From Opitutus sp. GAS368 (GTDB lineage: Bacteria > Verrucomicrobiota > Verrucomicrobiia > Opitutales > Opitutaceae): a stretch of 64,000 nucleotides of DNA. The DNA is taken from positions 776,291 through 840,290 of the forward strand of contig NZ_LT629735.1 in the NCBI RefSeq assembly GCF_900104925.1, in the 5' to 3' direction. Numbering within the stretch: position 1 is the first letter of the stretch; the number at the start of each line of letters is the position of its first letter. The notes beneath the pieces are model-generated. The model was not told where the DNA came from. It did not search any database and saw only the letters and a list, made by a program, of their open reading frames with translations. The translations under genes were made by a program, and so were the position numbers. This document shows, piece after piece, positions 1 through 9,484 of this stretch.

Positions 1-1
1 C

Positions 2-523
2 ACGTTCGGCACGGCGAGCTTCTATGTCATGCGCCGCGGCGAGGGCCTCTACCTGCGCGTGCGCGACAGCGCGGCCGCCGGCCGCGCGCACTTCGCCGGC
101 CTCGATTATTTCCCCATCGATCCGGCGTGGCGCATCGAGGCCGCATGGGTGCCGTTCAACCCGGTCAGGCAGGTCAACATCACCAACCTGATCGGCGTGA
201 CCGAGCCCGCGCCCGTGCCGGGCCGGGCCGTGTTCACCCACCAGGGCCACACCGTCGAGCTGCTGCCGATCGACGAGGGCGGCGACGACCTGTTCTTCGT
301 GCTCACCGACCTCACCGCCGGCGAGGACACCTACGAGGCTTCGCGTTTCCTCTACGCGCCCAAGCCAAAGGCCGGCGAGACGAAGGTCGTCCTTGATTTC
401 AACCGGATGCAGAATCCGCCGTGCGCCTTCACCGCCTTCGCCACCTGCCCGCTCCCGCCGAAGGAAAACCGCCTGCCGTTCCGCGTCACCGCCGGGGAAA
501 AGAAATACCGTGGAAACCACTGA
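2..523 (+). CDS. DUF1684 family protein, C-terminal part (5' end outside window)
   Basis: The reading frame is open from base 2, so the start lies upstream of the window; the ATG at 29 is internal (upstream residues read TFGTASFYV). The C-terminal signature is typical of DUF1684: a DFNRMQNPPCAF stretch, then FATCPLPPKENRLPF and a final GEKKY. Members are often small uncharacterised proteins, some exported. The function is unknown. About 170 residues are visible, roughly the conserved half of the family. It lies in the same direction as the galactanase gene that follows about 100 bases later. Confidence 0.85.
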   Translation, partial: TFGTASFYVMRRGEGLYLRVRDSAAAGRAHFAGLDYFPIDPAWRIEAAWVPFNPVRQVNITNLIGVTEPAPVPGRAVFTHQGHTVELLPIDEGGDDLFFVLTDLTAGEDTYEASRFLYAPKPKAGETKVVLDFNRMQNPPCAFTAFATCPLPPKENRLPFRVTAGEKKYRGNH

Positions 524-625
524 TACGCTGATCGCCGGCCGGAACGGTGCCCCGCGCGCGCACCCCGGCCTGCCGGACAACGGCCAGCGGGCCGTGCGCG
601 CCGGGGGCCTCAAGCCCCTTCCCTG

Positions 626-1723
626 ATGAAATCCTTCCCCGCAGCCGCGCTGGTCCTGCCGATCCTGCTCGGCCTGGCCGGCTGCGCAACGGACCGCGCC
701 GTGCCGCCCGCCCCGCGGCCGGTGCTGGCCTACGCCATCGGCGCCGACCTGTCGTTCCTTCGTCAGGCCGAGGCCCGCGGCACAGTGTTCAAGGACCAGG
801 GCGCGGCCCGGCCCGGTCTGCAAATCTTCCGCGACCACGGTTACAACTGGATCCGGCTGCGGATCTTCCCCACGCCTGACGAGCTGCCGAACGACCTCGC
901 CTACACCCTGGCCCTCGCGCGCGAGGCGAAACAGCTCGGTTTCAAATTCCTGCTCGATTTCCACTACTCGGACACGTGGGCGGACCCCGCCAAGCAGTTC
1001 CTGCCCGCCGCCTGGACGGGCAAGTCGCATGCGGAACTGGTGAACCTGATCCACGACTACACCCGCGATACGATCCGGGCCTTCCGCGAGGCGGGCGTCA
1101 TGCCCGACATGGTCCAGCCGGGCAACGAGATCATCAACGGCATGCTGTGGCCCGACGGCCGCCTGCCCGCGCAGTGGGACCACCTCGCCGCGCTCCTGAA
1201 ATCCGCCATCGCCGGTGTCGACGCCGGGCGCGGCGATGCCCCGCGGCCGCGCATCATGATTCACATCGATCGCGGCGGCGACCGGGCCGGCACGCAGGCG
1301 TTTTTCGACCAATGCCTCGCGCGGGGGGTCGACTTCGATGTCATCGGCCAGAGTTATTATCCGTGGTGGCACGGCTCGATTCTCGACCTGCGGGAGAACC
1401 TCGCCTTCATGGCGGAGACCTACCGCAAAGACATCATCGTGGTGGAGACCGCCTACAATTGGCGCCCGGCCGAATACAAGTCGGGCGGCGCCCCGTTCCC
1501 CGAGACCCCGGAGGGCCAGCGCGGCTTCCTCGATGAGGTGAACCGCGCCGTCCTCGCCACCCCGCACGGCCTCGGCAAGGGGGTCTTCTGGTGGGAGCCG
1601 GCCGTGTCGCTCTCGCCGATCCACAGCCGCGGCATGTTCGACGCGGAAGGCAACGCGCTGCCGGTGATCTCCGTCTTCGACAGATTCGCCCGCGGCCATC
1701 CACCCAAGAAGTCCGCGCCCTGA
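626..1723 (+). CDS. Arabinogalactan endo-beta-1,4-galactanase (GH53), lipoprotein
   Basis: 365 residues. It begins with a lipoprotein signal (hydrophobic run then LAGC, lipid-accepting Cys near residue 20), so it is probably anchored at the outer face of a membrane. GH53 features are clear: YNWIRLRIF near residue 73, LDFHYSDTWADP near 111, the acid/base Glu in QPGNEI (E168) and the nucleophile Glu in VVETAYNW (E274), followed by WWEPA. The family cuts beta-1,4-galactan in pectin side chains. It is about the usual catalytic-domain length with no extra module. Confidence in the enzyme family is high; the substrate is inferred. Confidence 0.93.
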   Translation: MKSFPAAALVLPILLGLAGCATDRAVPPAPRPVLAYAIGADLSFLRQAEARGTVFKDQGAARPGLQIFRDHGYNWIRLRIFPTPDELPNDLAYTLALAREAKQLGFKFLLDFHYSDTWADPAKQFLPAAWTGKSHAELVNLIHDYTRDTIRAFREAGVMPDMVQPGNEIINGMLWPDGRLPAQWDHLAALLKSAIAGVDAGRGDAPRPRIMIHIDRGGDRAGTQAFFDQCLARGVDFDVIGQSYYPWWHGSILDLRENLAFMAETYRKDIIVVETAYNWRPAEYKSGGAPFPETPEGQRGFLDEVNRAVLATPHGLGKGVFWWEPAVSLSPIHSRGMFDAEGNALPVISVFDRFARGHPPKKSAP

Positions 1724-1788
1724 GATTTTGACGGTCCGGGCCGCCCGACCTTGCCCCGGTCCTCGTTTCTGCCCGGTTGGTAGTGGGT

Positions 1789-2404
1789 CGGTTTGGTTTC
1801 TTCGCTGTGGTAGGTCGGGGTTTATCCCCGACAGGTTGCGTGGCATGTCGGGCCTATTACCAATCGCCTCAAGCTCGGGGGTGTCTTCAAACCTCCGAAA
1901 AGGACCACTAATGAGGATTACCTATTGAAGTTACATCGATCAGCTAGCGGGTAGGGCGAGTCGTCCCGACGAGCCGCTCCGTGCCACGGCTCATCCGGAG
2001 GATTCGCCCTACCTGGCCTCGCGTCTCATCTTTAGGTAATGCTCAATAATAGGATTTCACCCATGCTGAAATCCACCGAAACCGCTCCGGCTGATCGCCT
2101 GCGCGGTGGGTTTCGGGGGGCCCGCTAATCGCGGGCAGAGAGGGCGGCGATCAGCCGCCCCCTGAACCTGGCGGCGGAGGCGATCAGCCGGAGCAGTGAA
2201 AGGAGATTCCGCCGTTGGCGGAATCCTTTTAGTGGTCCCCCCTTCCGGGCTTTGAAAACACTCCCTATTACACTCTACACCAAGGTCGCCAAGACCGCGA
2301 AGCAGATCCTGCGAGGGGAAATATCTCTGCGTTCTTTGCGGCCTTCGTGCAAGAGCTTTGGGTGTTTGGTATAAAGCCCGACCTACATCAAACTGACCCA
2401 CTAC
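1789..2404. repeat. Triple-nested repeat block in the 1724-2578 intergenic region
   Basis: The 855 bases between the galactanase and beta-helix genes hold no convincing gene. The outer unit is the dispersed 128-bp element (ends TTATACCAA/TTGGTATAA) with its usual flanks (GTGGGTC, CCCGACCTACATC). It is split: its left end is at 1855-1875 and the rest at 2269-2374. A 390-bp element sits between (1876-2266) with imperfect inverted ends of about 43 bases. A further insert with a palindrome of the GTAGGGCGA type lies inside that (1951-2012). Intact copies of the outer unit elsewhere (for example 29558-29686) show the uninterrupted order. Confidence 0.75.
1876..2266. repeat. 390-bp element with long imperfect inverted ends (copy 1)
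   Basis: The left end GGGTGTCTTCAAACCT and the right end, read in reverse (GGGAGTGTTTTCAAAGCC), are imperfect inverted repeats extending through GGACCACTAA. The middle includes a GC-rich palindromic block (CCGCTCCGGCTGATCGCC... ending GGCGGAGGCGATCAGCCGG). A second copy lies at 31941-32348 and carries a MITE insertion. A short relative with the same ends lies at 26509-26680. No reading frame looks like a transposase, so this is a non-autonomous element. Confidence 0.7.
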
Positions 2405-2578
2405 CGCCTGGTTGGGCCGCTTCCCTTCACCCCATGTAACCCCTCCGCTGCCTTCTGTTCTGCTTCCCCGCGCTGCTGGCTCTACGGCGCCGGGGCGGGC
2501 GTCGTGCTGACCAAGCTGGTTATCAAATAAAGCATCAACCCCTCTTGCCGCGCAGCGGGGAGCCGACAGTTTGCCGGC

Positions 2579-4186
2579 ATGCCCCTCACCCCCACCCCCC
2601 GCTGGCTGTTTGCCTTGGCCGTCCTTGTCCCGGTGCTGCGCGCCGCTGAGCCCGGCTCACCCTCCAAGGTCTTGGCGAAGGAGGGCGAACCCGCGCCCGG
2701 CAAAACCCCGGGCCGCACCGGGCTGGTCGGCGTCGGGACGGACGGACGGCTGCGCTACCAGCCCTACACCTCGCGCGGCGACACGCTCCCGGATTTCTCC
2801 CATTGCGGCTACGCCGGCGGTGACCGGGCGATTCCCGACGCGGTCGTTCGGGAAACCCTCTCGCCGAAGGCCGGCGAAGGCGACGACAGCCCGCGGATCC
2901 AGGACGCGCTCGACCGCGTGGCCGCCCTGCCCCCCGGTGCGGACGGCCTGCGGGGCGCCGTGCTGCTCCAGCGCGGCACCTACACCTGCAATGCCCCGCT
3001 GCACCTTCGCGCCAGTGGCGTCGTGCTGCGCGGCGAAGGCGACGGCGAGGCTGGCACGGTCCTCACGGCCGCCTTCCGGAAGGCCGGGCCGCTCGTGCTC
3101 GTCGGCGGCGCGGAAAGCCCGAAGGAGGACGCCAGGAGCCGCGTGGAGATCACGGACGACTACGTGCCGGTCGGCGCCACGAACCTGAACGTCGCCGATG
3201 CCGCCGGCTACGCGGTCGGCCAGACGGTGTTCGTCACGCGCCGGGGCAACGCCGCGTGGATCCACACCATCGGCATGGACCGCATCCAACCGCGCGCCAG
3301 CGATCCGCATTCCACCAAGCAATGGACGCCCTTCGACCTGAAGTTCGACCGGGTCATCACTGCGATCGACGGCCACCGCGTCACGGTCGACGCACCGATC
3401 GCCTGCGCGATCGATCAACAATGGGGCGGCGGCGCGCTGGGGCGTTGCATGGGCCCGGACCGGATCGAGCACTGCGGCGTCGAGTCGCTGCGCGGCATCT
3501 CCATCTACGACGCGAAGAAGACCGCCCGATACCAGGGCGAGACCGTCTTCGTCGATGAGGACCACGCCACCTACCTCGTGCAGTTCAACCACGTGAAGAA
3601 TGCCTGGGCGCGCAACCTCACCACGCTGCATTTCTACCACGGCCCGGCCTACGTCAACGACACGGCCAAGTGGATCACCGTGCAGGACTGCCGCGCGTTG
3701 GCGCCCGTGTCGGTCATCACGGGCGGCCGGCGTTATCCCTACTGCGTGCTCGGCCAGCTGGTGCTGGTGCAGCGCTGCTTCTCGTCGGAGGCGCGGCACG
3801 CCTTTGTGTTCGGCGCGCGGGTGGCCGGCCCGAACGTGTTTTTCGACTGCCGCTCCGAGCACGACTACGCCACCAGCGAGCCGCACCACCGCTGGTCCGT
3901 CGGCGGGCTTTACGACAACGTCGACGCCCACCTGGCCATCCAGGACCGGCAGTGGATGGGCTCGGGCCATGGCTGGGCCGGCGCCAATTACGTCGTCTGG
4001 AACTCGCAGGGCGAACTGGTCTGCCAGCAGCCGCCCACCGCGCAGAACTTCGCCATCGGTTTCACGGGCCAGCGCACCAAGGGCGCCTTCGAGCGGCCGG
4101 ACGGCTGGTGGGAGAGCACCGGTACCCGCGTCGAGCCGGGCAGCCTGTTCCTCGCGCAACGCCGCGACCGGTTGGGGCACGACTGA
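2579..4186 (+). CDS. Secreted pectate-lyase-like (right-handed beta-helix) protein
   Basis: 535 residues with an N-terminal signal peptide (hydrophobic LFALAVLVPVLRAAE, likely cut near residue 23). Residues about 95-150 (DDSPRIQDALDRVA, GAVLLQRGTYTCNAPLHL, GVVLRGEG) have the pattern of the first coils of the pectate-lyase superfamily beta-helix, and repeating hydrophobic turns follow to about residue 440. I see no diagnostic catalytic residues that name a lyase class, so the activity is open. Its place near a galactanase, an MFS exporter and a TonB receptor suggests glycan use. Confidence 0.75.
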   Translation: MPLTPTPRWLFALAVLVPVLRAAEPGSPSKVLAKEGEPAPGKTPGRTGLVGVGTDGRLRYQPYTSRGDTLPDFSHCGYAGGDRAIPDAVVRETLSPKAGEGDDSPRIQDALDRVAALPPGADGLRGAVLLQRGTYTCNAPLHLRASGVVLRGEGDGEAGTVLTAAFRKAGPLVLVGGAESPKEDARSRVEITDDYVPVGATNLNVADAAGYAVGQTVFVTRRGNAAWIHTIGMDRIQPRASDPHSTKQWTPFDLKFDRVITAIDGHRVTVDAPIACAIDQQWGGGALGRCMGPDRIEHCGVESLRGISIYDAKKTARYQGETVFVDEDHATYLVQFNHVKNAWARNLTTLHFYHGPAYVNDTAKWITVQDCRALAPVSVITGGRRYPYCVLGQLVLVQRCFSSEARHAFVFGARVAGPNVFFDCRSEHDYATSEPHHRWSVGGLYDNVDAHLAIQDRQWMGSGHGWAGANYVVWNSQGELVCQQPPTAQNFAIGFTGQRTKGAFERPDGWWESTGTRVEPGSLFLAQRRDRLGHD

Positions 4187-4196
4187 CGTCGTTTCC

Positions 4197-4258
4197 TGTA
4201 GGAGCCTGCTTGCAGGCGATTCGGGGCATACGCCATCGCTTGTAAACAAGCTCCTACA
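4197..4258. repeat. Palindromic TGTAGGAGC repeat
   Basis: Starts TGTAGGAGCCTGCTTGCAGG and ends with the inverted GCTCCTACA. A better conserved copy is at 5935-6003, and a half copy is near 39284-39312 (CTGTAGGAGGGGCTTTACGC). It lies just after the beta-helix gene and resembles REP-type intergenic palindromes. Confidence 0.8.
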
Positions 4259-4327
4259 AATCCACCGCCCATCCCGCGGAAAAGCCGCCGGCATCTGCGG
4301 ACTCGCCAAGCCGGGCCGGGCCGTTGA

Positions 4328-5584
4328 ATGATGCGGCCCATGGAGACCACCGCGCCCCGTCCGCCTGCCGTCAAGTTCATCTTTGTCACGCTGACGCTTG
4401 CCATCATGGGCTTCGGCCTGCTCATCCCGGTCCTGCCGAAGCTCATCGTGCAGTTCCGCGGCGGCGACCTCACGAGCGGCTCGCACACCTACGGCATCAT
4501 CTTCACCATCTACGCGCTGATGCAGTTCATCGGCTCGCCGATCCTCGGTTCGTTGTCCGACCGGTTCGGCCGCCGCCGCATCATCCTGATCGCCACGGCC
4601 GGCTCGGCCATCGACTACGTGATCATGGCCTGCGCCCCGTCGCTCTGGTGGCTCTTCGTGGCGCGGACGATCGCCGGGTTCACGGCCGGCGTCTTCGCCA
4701 CGGCCAACGCCTACATCGTGGACGTCACGCCACCGGAGAAGCGCGCCGGTGCCTTCGGTCTGCTGGGCGGCGCGTTCGGCATTGGTTTCGTTCTCGGTCC
4801 GCTGCTCGGCGGCTTCCTGGCGGAGTATGACCTGCGGCTGCCCTTCTGGGTCGCGGCCGGCTGCTCGGCCACCAACTGGCTGTGGGGGTTCTTCGTGCTG
4901 CCCGAATCCCTCCAGCCCGGGAACCGCCGCGACTTTTCCTGGGCCCGCGCCAACCCCTTCGGCGCACTGGCCGCGCTCAAGAATTTCCCCGCGGTGCTCG
5001 GGCTGGTCGAGTCCTACTTCCTCCTGATGATGGCGCAGGCCGTGACCTTCTCCACCTGGGCGCTCTACACGGACTACCGGTATCATTGGTCTCCGCGCAT
5101 GGTCGGCTTCTCGCTGATGTTCGCCGGCGTGATGTCCGGCGTGTTCCAGGCCGTGCTCGTGCGGCGCATCGTGCCCAAGCTGGGTGAAACCCGCGCCGTG
5201 CTGACCGGCCTGTGCATCTCCTGCCTCGGCTACCTGGCCTATGGCTCCGCCACGCAGGGCTGGATGATCTTCGTGATCGTCGTGTTCGTCTGCATGGCCG
5301 GCGTCGCCGGGCCGGCGTTGCAGTCGTATATCAGCCGGCACGTGCCCGCGAACCAACAGGGCGCGGTGCAGGGCGTGTTGAGCGGCCTGCAGAGTCTCGG
5401 CATGATCCCCGGCGGGCTCATGGCGACCTGGAGCTTCGGCTGGGCGATCTCGCCGGACCGGTCGTATCACGTGCCCGGCCTCGCCTTCTTCGAGGCGTCG
5501 TTGCTCGTCTTCATCGCCCTGGTGCTCGTGCAGCGCAGCTTCCGCAAGGATGTGGCCGCGGCCGCCGCGAAGGCGGCGGCCTGA
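4328..5584 (+). CDS. MFS transporter, TetA/TCR-like
   Basis: 418 residues with about 12 predicted membrane segments. The cytoplasmic loop between segments 2 and 3 carries the MFS signature GSLSDRFGRRRIILI (about residues 76-90), and VTPPEKRAGAFGLLGGAFGIGFVLGPLLGG (about 136-165) matches the drug:H+ antiporter motif region. These place it nearest the TetA/multidrug branch. The substrate cannot be read from sequence; sugar or drug efflux are both possible. The start at 4328 is favoured because residues after METTAPRPPAVKF enter the first membrane helix at once. Confidence 0.88.
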   Translation: MMRPMETTAPRPPAVKFIFVTLTLAIMGFGLLIPVLPKLIVQFRGGDLTSGSHTYGIIFTIYALMQFIGSPILGSLSDRFGRRRIILIATAGSAIDYVIMACAPSLWWLFVARTIAGFTAGVFATANAYIVDVTPPEKRAGAFGLLGGAFGIGFVLGPLLGGFLAEYDLRLPFWVAAGCSATNWLWGFFVLPESLQPGNRRDFSWARANPFGALAALKNFPAVLGLVESYFLLMMAQAVTFSTWALYTDYRYHWSPRMVGFSLMFAGVMSGVFQAVLVRRIVPKLGETRAVLTGLCISCLGYLAYGSATQGWMIFVIVVFVCMAGVAGPALQSYISRHVPANQQGAVQGVLSGLQSLGMIPGGLMATWSFGWAISPDRSYHVPGLAFFEASLLVFIALVLVQRSFRKDVAAAAAKAAA

Positions 5585-5757
5585 CGGTCCGAAAAATTTC
5601 CGCGTGCGCGGCCAACCAAACCGCCGCCACCGCCGGTTGAGCGCACTTCCCCGATCCCTCGACCGCCTGCGGAATTGATCCATCCGGAAGCGGGCTCCCT
5701 GCGTGGACCAGTTGTCTGGTAAATTACCGCAAACGCCCCGGACTGGGGTGGTATCAG

Positions 5758-5902
5758 CCGGACTCATGCAGTCAGAGCAGGTGGAACCGGGCCTCCGGAC
5801 CGGTTTTCTATACCGTGCGCCGAAGCAACCCGTCCGGAGGCCGGGTTCCACCTTTCAGTCCATCTCTCTTCGGGGGATTTTAGTTCAACTGCATGAGTCC
5901 GG
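5758..5902. repeat. 145-bp element with perfect 15-bp inverted ends enclosing a GC palindrome
   Basis: CCGGACTCATGCAGT at 5758-5772 is repeated exactly in inverse at 5888-5902. Inside is a long palindrome beginning AGGTGGAACCGGGCCTCCGG and ending with its inverse (GGGTTCCACCT). A relative of the inner palindrome is at 53863-53940. The arrangement fits a small non-autonomous mobile element. The 5585-6236 stretch otherwise holds only the next palindrome and the upstream region of the TonB receptor gene. Confidence 0.75.
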
Positions 5903-5934
5903 ATCAGACAAGTTCGGTTCATATTGTAGGAGCC

Positions 5935-6003
5935 TGCTTGCAGGCGATTCAGGCGTTGGGGATTGGCTCCGCGGGTCAAATCGCCTGCCAGCAGGCTCCT
6001 ACA
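5935..6003. repeat. Palindromic TGTAGGAGC repeat (copy 2)
   Basis: TGTAGGAGCCTGCTTGCAGG ... GCCTGCCAGCAGGCTCCTACA, a perfect-ended imperfect hairpin about 230 bases upstream of the TonB receptor start. Same family as 4197-4258. Confidence 0.85.
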
Positions 6004-6236
6004 TTCGGAAACTGGTCTCTTGGGATTATGCAGTGAACTTATCTGGTGGGACATTAGGGTGTTTTCCCCGTAAACATCGCATATATATAGCATTTAGACT
6101 CAAAAATTGAGCATTTAGGCCTGCTCTCTGCTTGATTGTCGGTCCAGCGGGGCCATGCTTCCGCCCCGAACAGATCGATTGGCTTACCGGCAAAGACCGC
6201 CGGTGAAGCGACTTAAACACCTAACCAAATCAAGTC

Positions 6237-9164
6237 ATGAGCAAACGCTCCGTAAGTGGATTACGGCAGGCCTGCGCGTTAATCGCGTGCGCCTCCCTCA
6301 ACGTGGTTGCTGGCTACGCCCAGCAATCTGCTGCTGAAACGCCCGTGAAACTGGAAAAGTTCGTCGTCACGGGATCGAACATTCCTTCCACGCTCACGGC
6401 CGGCGAAGCCGATGCGCTCCCGGTCGTCTCGATCGACCGCAAGGCGATCGATGCCACGGGCTACTCGACCGCCGCCGATCTGCTGCAGAAGATCACGGCC
6501 TCCAACGGTGGCGCGGTCCCGATCTCCAACAACGCCACCGGGTTCACCCCGGCCGCCGCGTCCATCTCGCTGCACGGCCTCGGGCCGGAAGCCACGCTGG
6601 TGCTGATCAACGGCCACCGCGTGGCTGATTATCCGATCGGCAATGGCGGCCAGACCGCCTTCGTCGACCTCAACAGCATTCCGCTTTCGGCGGTCGAGCG
6701 CATCGAGGTGCTCACCAGCGGCGCTTCGGCCATTTACGGCGCCGATGCCGTCGCCGGCGTGGTGAACATCATCTTCCGGAAAAACTTCGATGGCGCCCAG
6801 GCTACCTTCAAGTATGGCAATACGACCAACAAGGACTCCCATGAGCTCGTCGCGAGCTTTGTCCAGGGCGTCTCGAATGAAACCGGCAGCCTCACCGCCG
6901 GCCTGGATTATTTCAGCCGGGCGGCGATCTTCAACCATGACCGCTCCTACTCGACGATCCCGCCGTATGTGAGCACCAACGCCATTCCGATCAACGCCCA
7001 GATCACCACGGCGGCCTATGACCAGGCCCTCGGCCTGCCCGCCGGCACCCGGCCCCCGGGCGTGACCAAGGACGTGTTCTACGCCGACCCCGGCGTGTTC
7101 CCCGGCGCTTCGGGCGGCAACTCCGTCCCCGCGGACGGCAATATCGTGCCCGGCAGCACCAACAAGGGTAACACCCCCGCCAGCCAGTATATCTACTCGA
7201 ACGGCCGCCAGTCGGTCTGGAACTTCAACCAGACCTCCGGCGCTTATCCCGCCTTCTCGCACTACGGCGCCTTCGTCAACGGCGAGCGCAAGCTGTTCGG
7301 CATGGATAACGTCAAGGCCTACGTCGACATGTCCTACCAGCACAACTTCTCGGAGTCGCAGCTCGCTCCCCTGGCGACCGGCACGTTCACCACTCCGGGC
7401 AGCGTGGAGTATGTCATTCCGGCCAACACCCCCAACCCGTTGCCCACGCCCGATGGTCGCGCCCGTGCGGCCGCCCCGGGAGCCTACAATCCGTTCAATC
7501 CGTTCAACGTCGACATCACCGGCGGCACCAAATTCCGCCTGTTTGAGTTCGGCAACCGCATCCTCAAGTCCGACAGCGACGCCTTCATGGCCACCGCGGG
7601 CGTGAAGATGGACCATATCCTGGACACTTGGAACGTGGACATGGGTGCCCGTTACAGCACCATCGGCGTGCACCAGGACTTCAAGCTGGTTTCGACCTCG
7701 CGCTTCAACCAGATCGTAAACGCCAACGACCCGATCTTCAACCCGGCCAGCTCGACCTACATCGGCACGACCACGCCCTACAATCCGTTCGGCTATTCCC
7801 CCGACAACCCGATCCCGTCGAACGCCCTCACCGTCAACTACGCGACGGTCCACGTGAAGGACCAGTTCACGAGCTATCTCCGCAATCCCTTCTTCACCGT
7901 GAGCTCCGGTGAAGTCGCCAAGCTCCCGGCCGGTGACATCGGCGCCGCCCTGGGCGTCGACTACCGCATCGAGACCCTCGAGCAGAATCCCGACGCGATC
8001 AGCCTGCTCGGTGACGATGGCAGTGGTGCGGAAAACTTCGTCAACAAGAGCCGCAGCGTCCTCGCCTTCTTCGGTGAGATCAAGGTGCCGCTGATCAGCC
8101 CGAGCCAGCACATCCCCGGCGCCTATGACCTGTCGGTCCAGGCGGCGGCGCGCGATGAGCGCTTCCTCACCAGCAAACAGAGCAAGCTGGTGCCTGAGGT
8201 GGCCTTCCGTTATCAGCCGATTGACGACACCCTCACCCTCCGCGCCAGCTTCGGCAAGGGTATCCGCCAGCCCTCCCTGTTCGAGTTGTATGGCGGCACG
8301 GTCAACGGCCTCACGGCGCTGGTGGATCCGCGCACCGGCACCGGCCTCCCGGAAACCCCCACGCAGCAGGGTTCCAACACCGCCCTCCGGTCTGAGGAGA
8401 CCAAGACCTACACCGCCGGCATTGTCTGGTCCCCCAAGGCATACGGTCTGAAGGGTTTCACGGCCAACGTCGACTGGTGGCGCGTGGAACGCGTGGGCAC
8501 GGTCATCTCGAACCCGCAGAACGTGCTGGATCGCCGCTTTGGCGCCTCGCCGGGCGGACTGCAGCCGGGTGAATCCGTCACCCTGGACGGTGCCGGCACC
8601 ATTCTCGGTGTCACCGCTCCCTACATCAATGCGGGCCAGACGATTGCCCAAGGCTTCGATTTCGAGGCCAGCTATGTGCAGAACACCGCCTCCCTGGGCC
8701 GGTTCGACTACGGTGTCGGCGGCACCTACTTCTATTCGTTCAAGCAGTCCTTCATCCTCGGCCAGCCGGTGACGGAGCAGATCGGCACCGATGCCAGCGG
8801 CGGTCAGGGTCTGGACGGCTACATCAAGTGGAAGACCAAGGCCAACATCGACTGGAACTACAAGAACTTCGACACCTTCGCGGTGCTCAATTACACCGGT
8901 GGCTTCCTCGACTACGATGCCGACGGCAATCCGTTCAACGTGAAGGCCATGATCACCCTGGATCTCCAGTTCAGCTATACCTTCCACGACGGCATGCTCA
9001 CCAAGTATATGGACAACACGAAGCTCACGATCGGCGGACTCAACGTGCTGGATAAGAACCCCCCGTTCTCGTCCGGCAGCGGCAGCAACGCCTCGGGCTA
9101 TCCCGGGTTCCTCTACGACTCCACGGGACGCTTCCTCTACGTGCAGCTGAGCCGGAAGTTCTGA
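6237..9164 (+). CDS. TonB-dependent receptor
   Basis: 975 residues. It has a signal peptide (hydrophobic ACALIACASLNVVAGYAQQ), then an Opitutaceae-like VKLEKFVVTGSNIP segment (about residues 37-50), a plug domain (LPVVSIDRKAIDATGYSTAADLLQKI; GPEATLVLINGHRVADYP; LSAVERIEVLTSGASAIYGADAVAGVVNIIF, about residues 60-185) and a long beta-barrel. It ends in YVQLSRKF with the terminal Phe expected for outer-membrane assembly. It imports a large substrate across the outer membrane using TonB energy; glycans are likely given the neighbouring galactanase, but this is inference. A strong terminator follows, so it is probably a single transcription unit. Confidence 0.95.
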   Translation: MSKRSVSGLRQACALIACASLNVVAGYAQQSAAETPVKLEKFVVTGSNIPSTLTAGEADALPVVSIDRKAIDATGYSTAADLLQKITASNGGAVPISNNATGFTPAAASISLHGLGPEATLVLINGHRVADYPIGNGGQTAFVDLNSIPLSAVERIEVLTSGASAIYGADAVAGVVNIIFRKNFDGAQATFKYGNTTNKDSHELVASFVQGVSNETGSLTAGLDYFSRAAIFNHDRSYSTIPPYVSTNAIPINAQITTAAYDQALGLPAGTRPPGVTKDVFYADPGVFPGASGGNSVPADGNIVPGSTNKGNTPASQYIYSNGRQSVWNFNQTSGAYPAFSHYGAFVNGERKLFGMDNVKAYVDMSYQHNFSESQLAPLATGTFTTPGSVEYVIPANTPNPLPTPDGRARAAAPGAYNPFNPFNVDITGGTKFRLFEFGNRILKSDSDAFMATAGVKMDHILDTWNVDMGARYSTIGVHQDFKLVSTSRFNQIVNANDPIFNPASSTYIGTTTPYNPFGYSPDNPIPSNALTVNYATVHVKDQFTSYLRNPFFTVSSGEVAKLPAGDIGAALGVDYRIETLEQNPDAISLLGDDGSGAENFVNKSRSVLAFFGEIKVPLISPSQHIPGAYDLSVQAAARDERFLTSKQSKLVPEVAFRYQPIDDTLTLRASFGKGIRQPSLFELYGGTVNGLTALVDPRTGTGLPETPTQQGSNTALRSEETKTYTAGIVWSPKAYGLKGFTANVDWWRVERVGTVISNPQNVLDRRFGASPGGLQPGESVTLDGAGTILGVTAPYINAGQTIAQGFDFEASYVQNTASLGRFDYGVGGTYFYSFKQSFILGQPVTEQIGTDASGGQGLDGYIKWKTKANIDWNYKNFDTFAVLNYTGGFLDYDADGNPFNVKAMITLDLQFSYTFHDGMLTKYMDNTKLTIGGLNVLDKNPPFSSGSGSNASGYPGFLYDSTGRFLYVQLSRKF

Positions 9165-9196
9165 TCCCGCCCAGGCGGAATCCCGTTTCGCTCTTC

Positions 9197-9228
9197 AGCG
9201 CCCGCCCTCACCGGCGGGCGCTTTTTTT
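9197..9228 (+). terminator. Rho-independent terminator of the TonB receptor gene
   Basis: A 10-bp perfect stem (AGCGCCCGCC / GGCGGGCGCT, loop CTCACC) is followed by a T run (9223-9228), 33 bases after the receptor stop codon. The first copy of the structured repeat begins right at the T run. Confidence 0.95.
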
Positions 9229-9484
9229 GCCCGTGAATCCGGCGGAGCACGGAGTTCTCGGGACAAACACCGGGCTGGCAGAAGCCAGCAACGGTGTAAC
9301 CCTCGCCATCAGCGCCGCCAGCGCGAAGCGCGGCAAGGCGGCTGGCGAAGAACTCAGGACATGCACCGGGTGGCCAGCAGGCCACAACGGTGTAGCCCCA
9401 TGCTGGCAGATTAGCCGCAGCGAAGGGCTGCGCGACTGATCCCGGGCGCCCAGCAGGGCGCAACAGGAAGCCAGCAACGGTGTA
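9229..9484. repeat. Structured repeat array: three modules with covarying hairpins
   Basis: Module hairpins are at 9268-9296, 9364-9392 and 9441-9467. Each reads outer stem (CACCG/CGGTG, or TCCCG/CAGGA in the third), spacer GG on the left and CAA on the right, a five-base inner stem, and a loop AGAA or AGCA. The inner stems differ but stay paired: CTGGC/GCCAG, TGGCC/GGCCA, CGCCC/GGGCG. An upstream constant part reads GCCCGTGAATCCGGCGG and later CTCGGGACAAACACCGGG. A preceding GAAGG-loop hairpin (GCAGC/GCTGC) also varies between copies. A truncated module follows at 9468-9484. No protein is predicted. Confidence 0.8.

Noticed and set aside
2657-5851. Very long open frame on the minus strand opposite the beta-helix and MFS genes
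   Set aside because: Arg/Gly/His/Ala-rich composition without any domain; it mirrors two well-supported plus-strand genes and results from high GC third positions.
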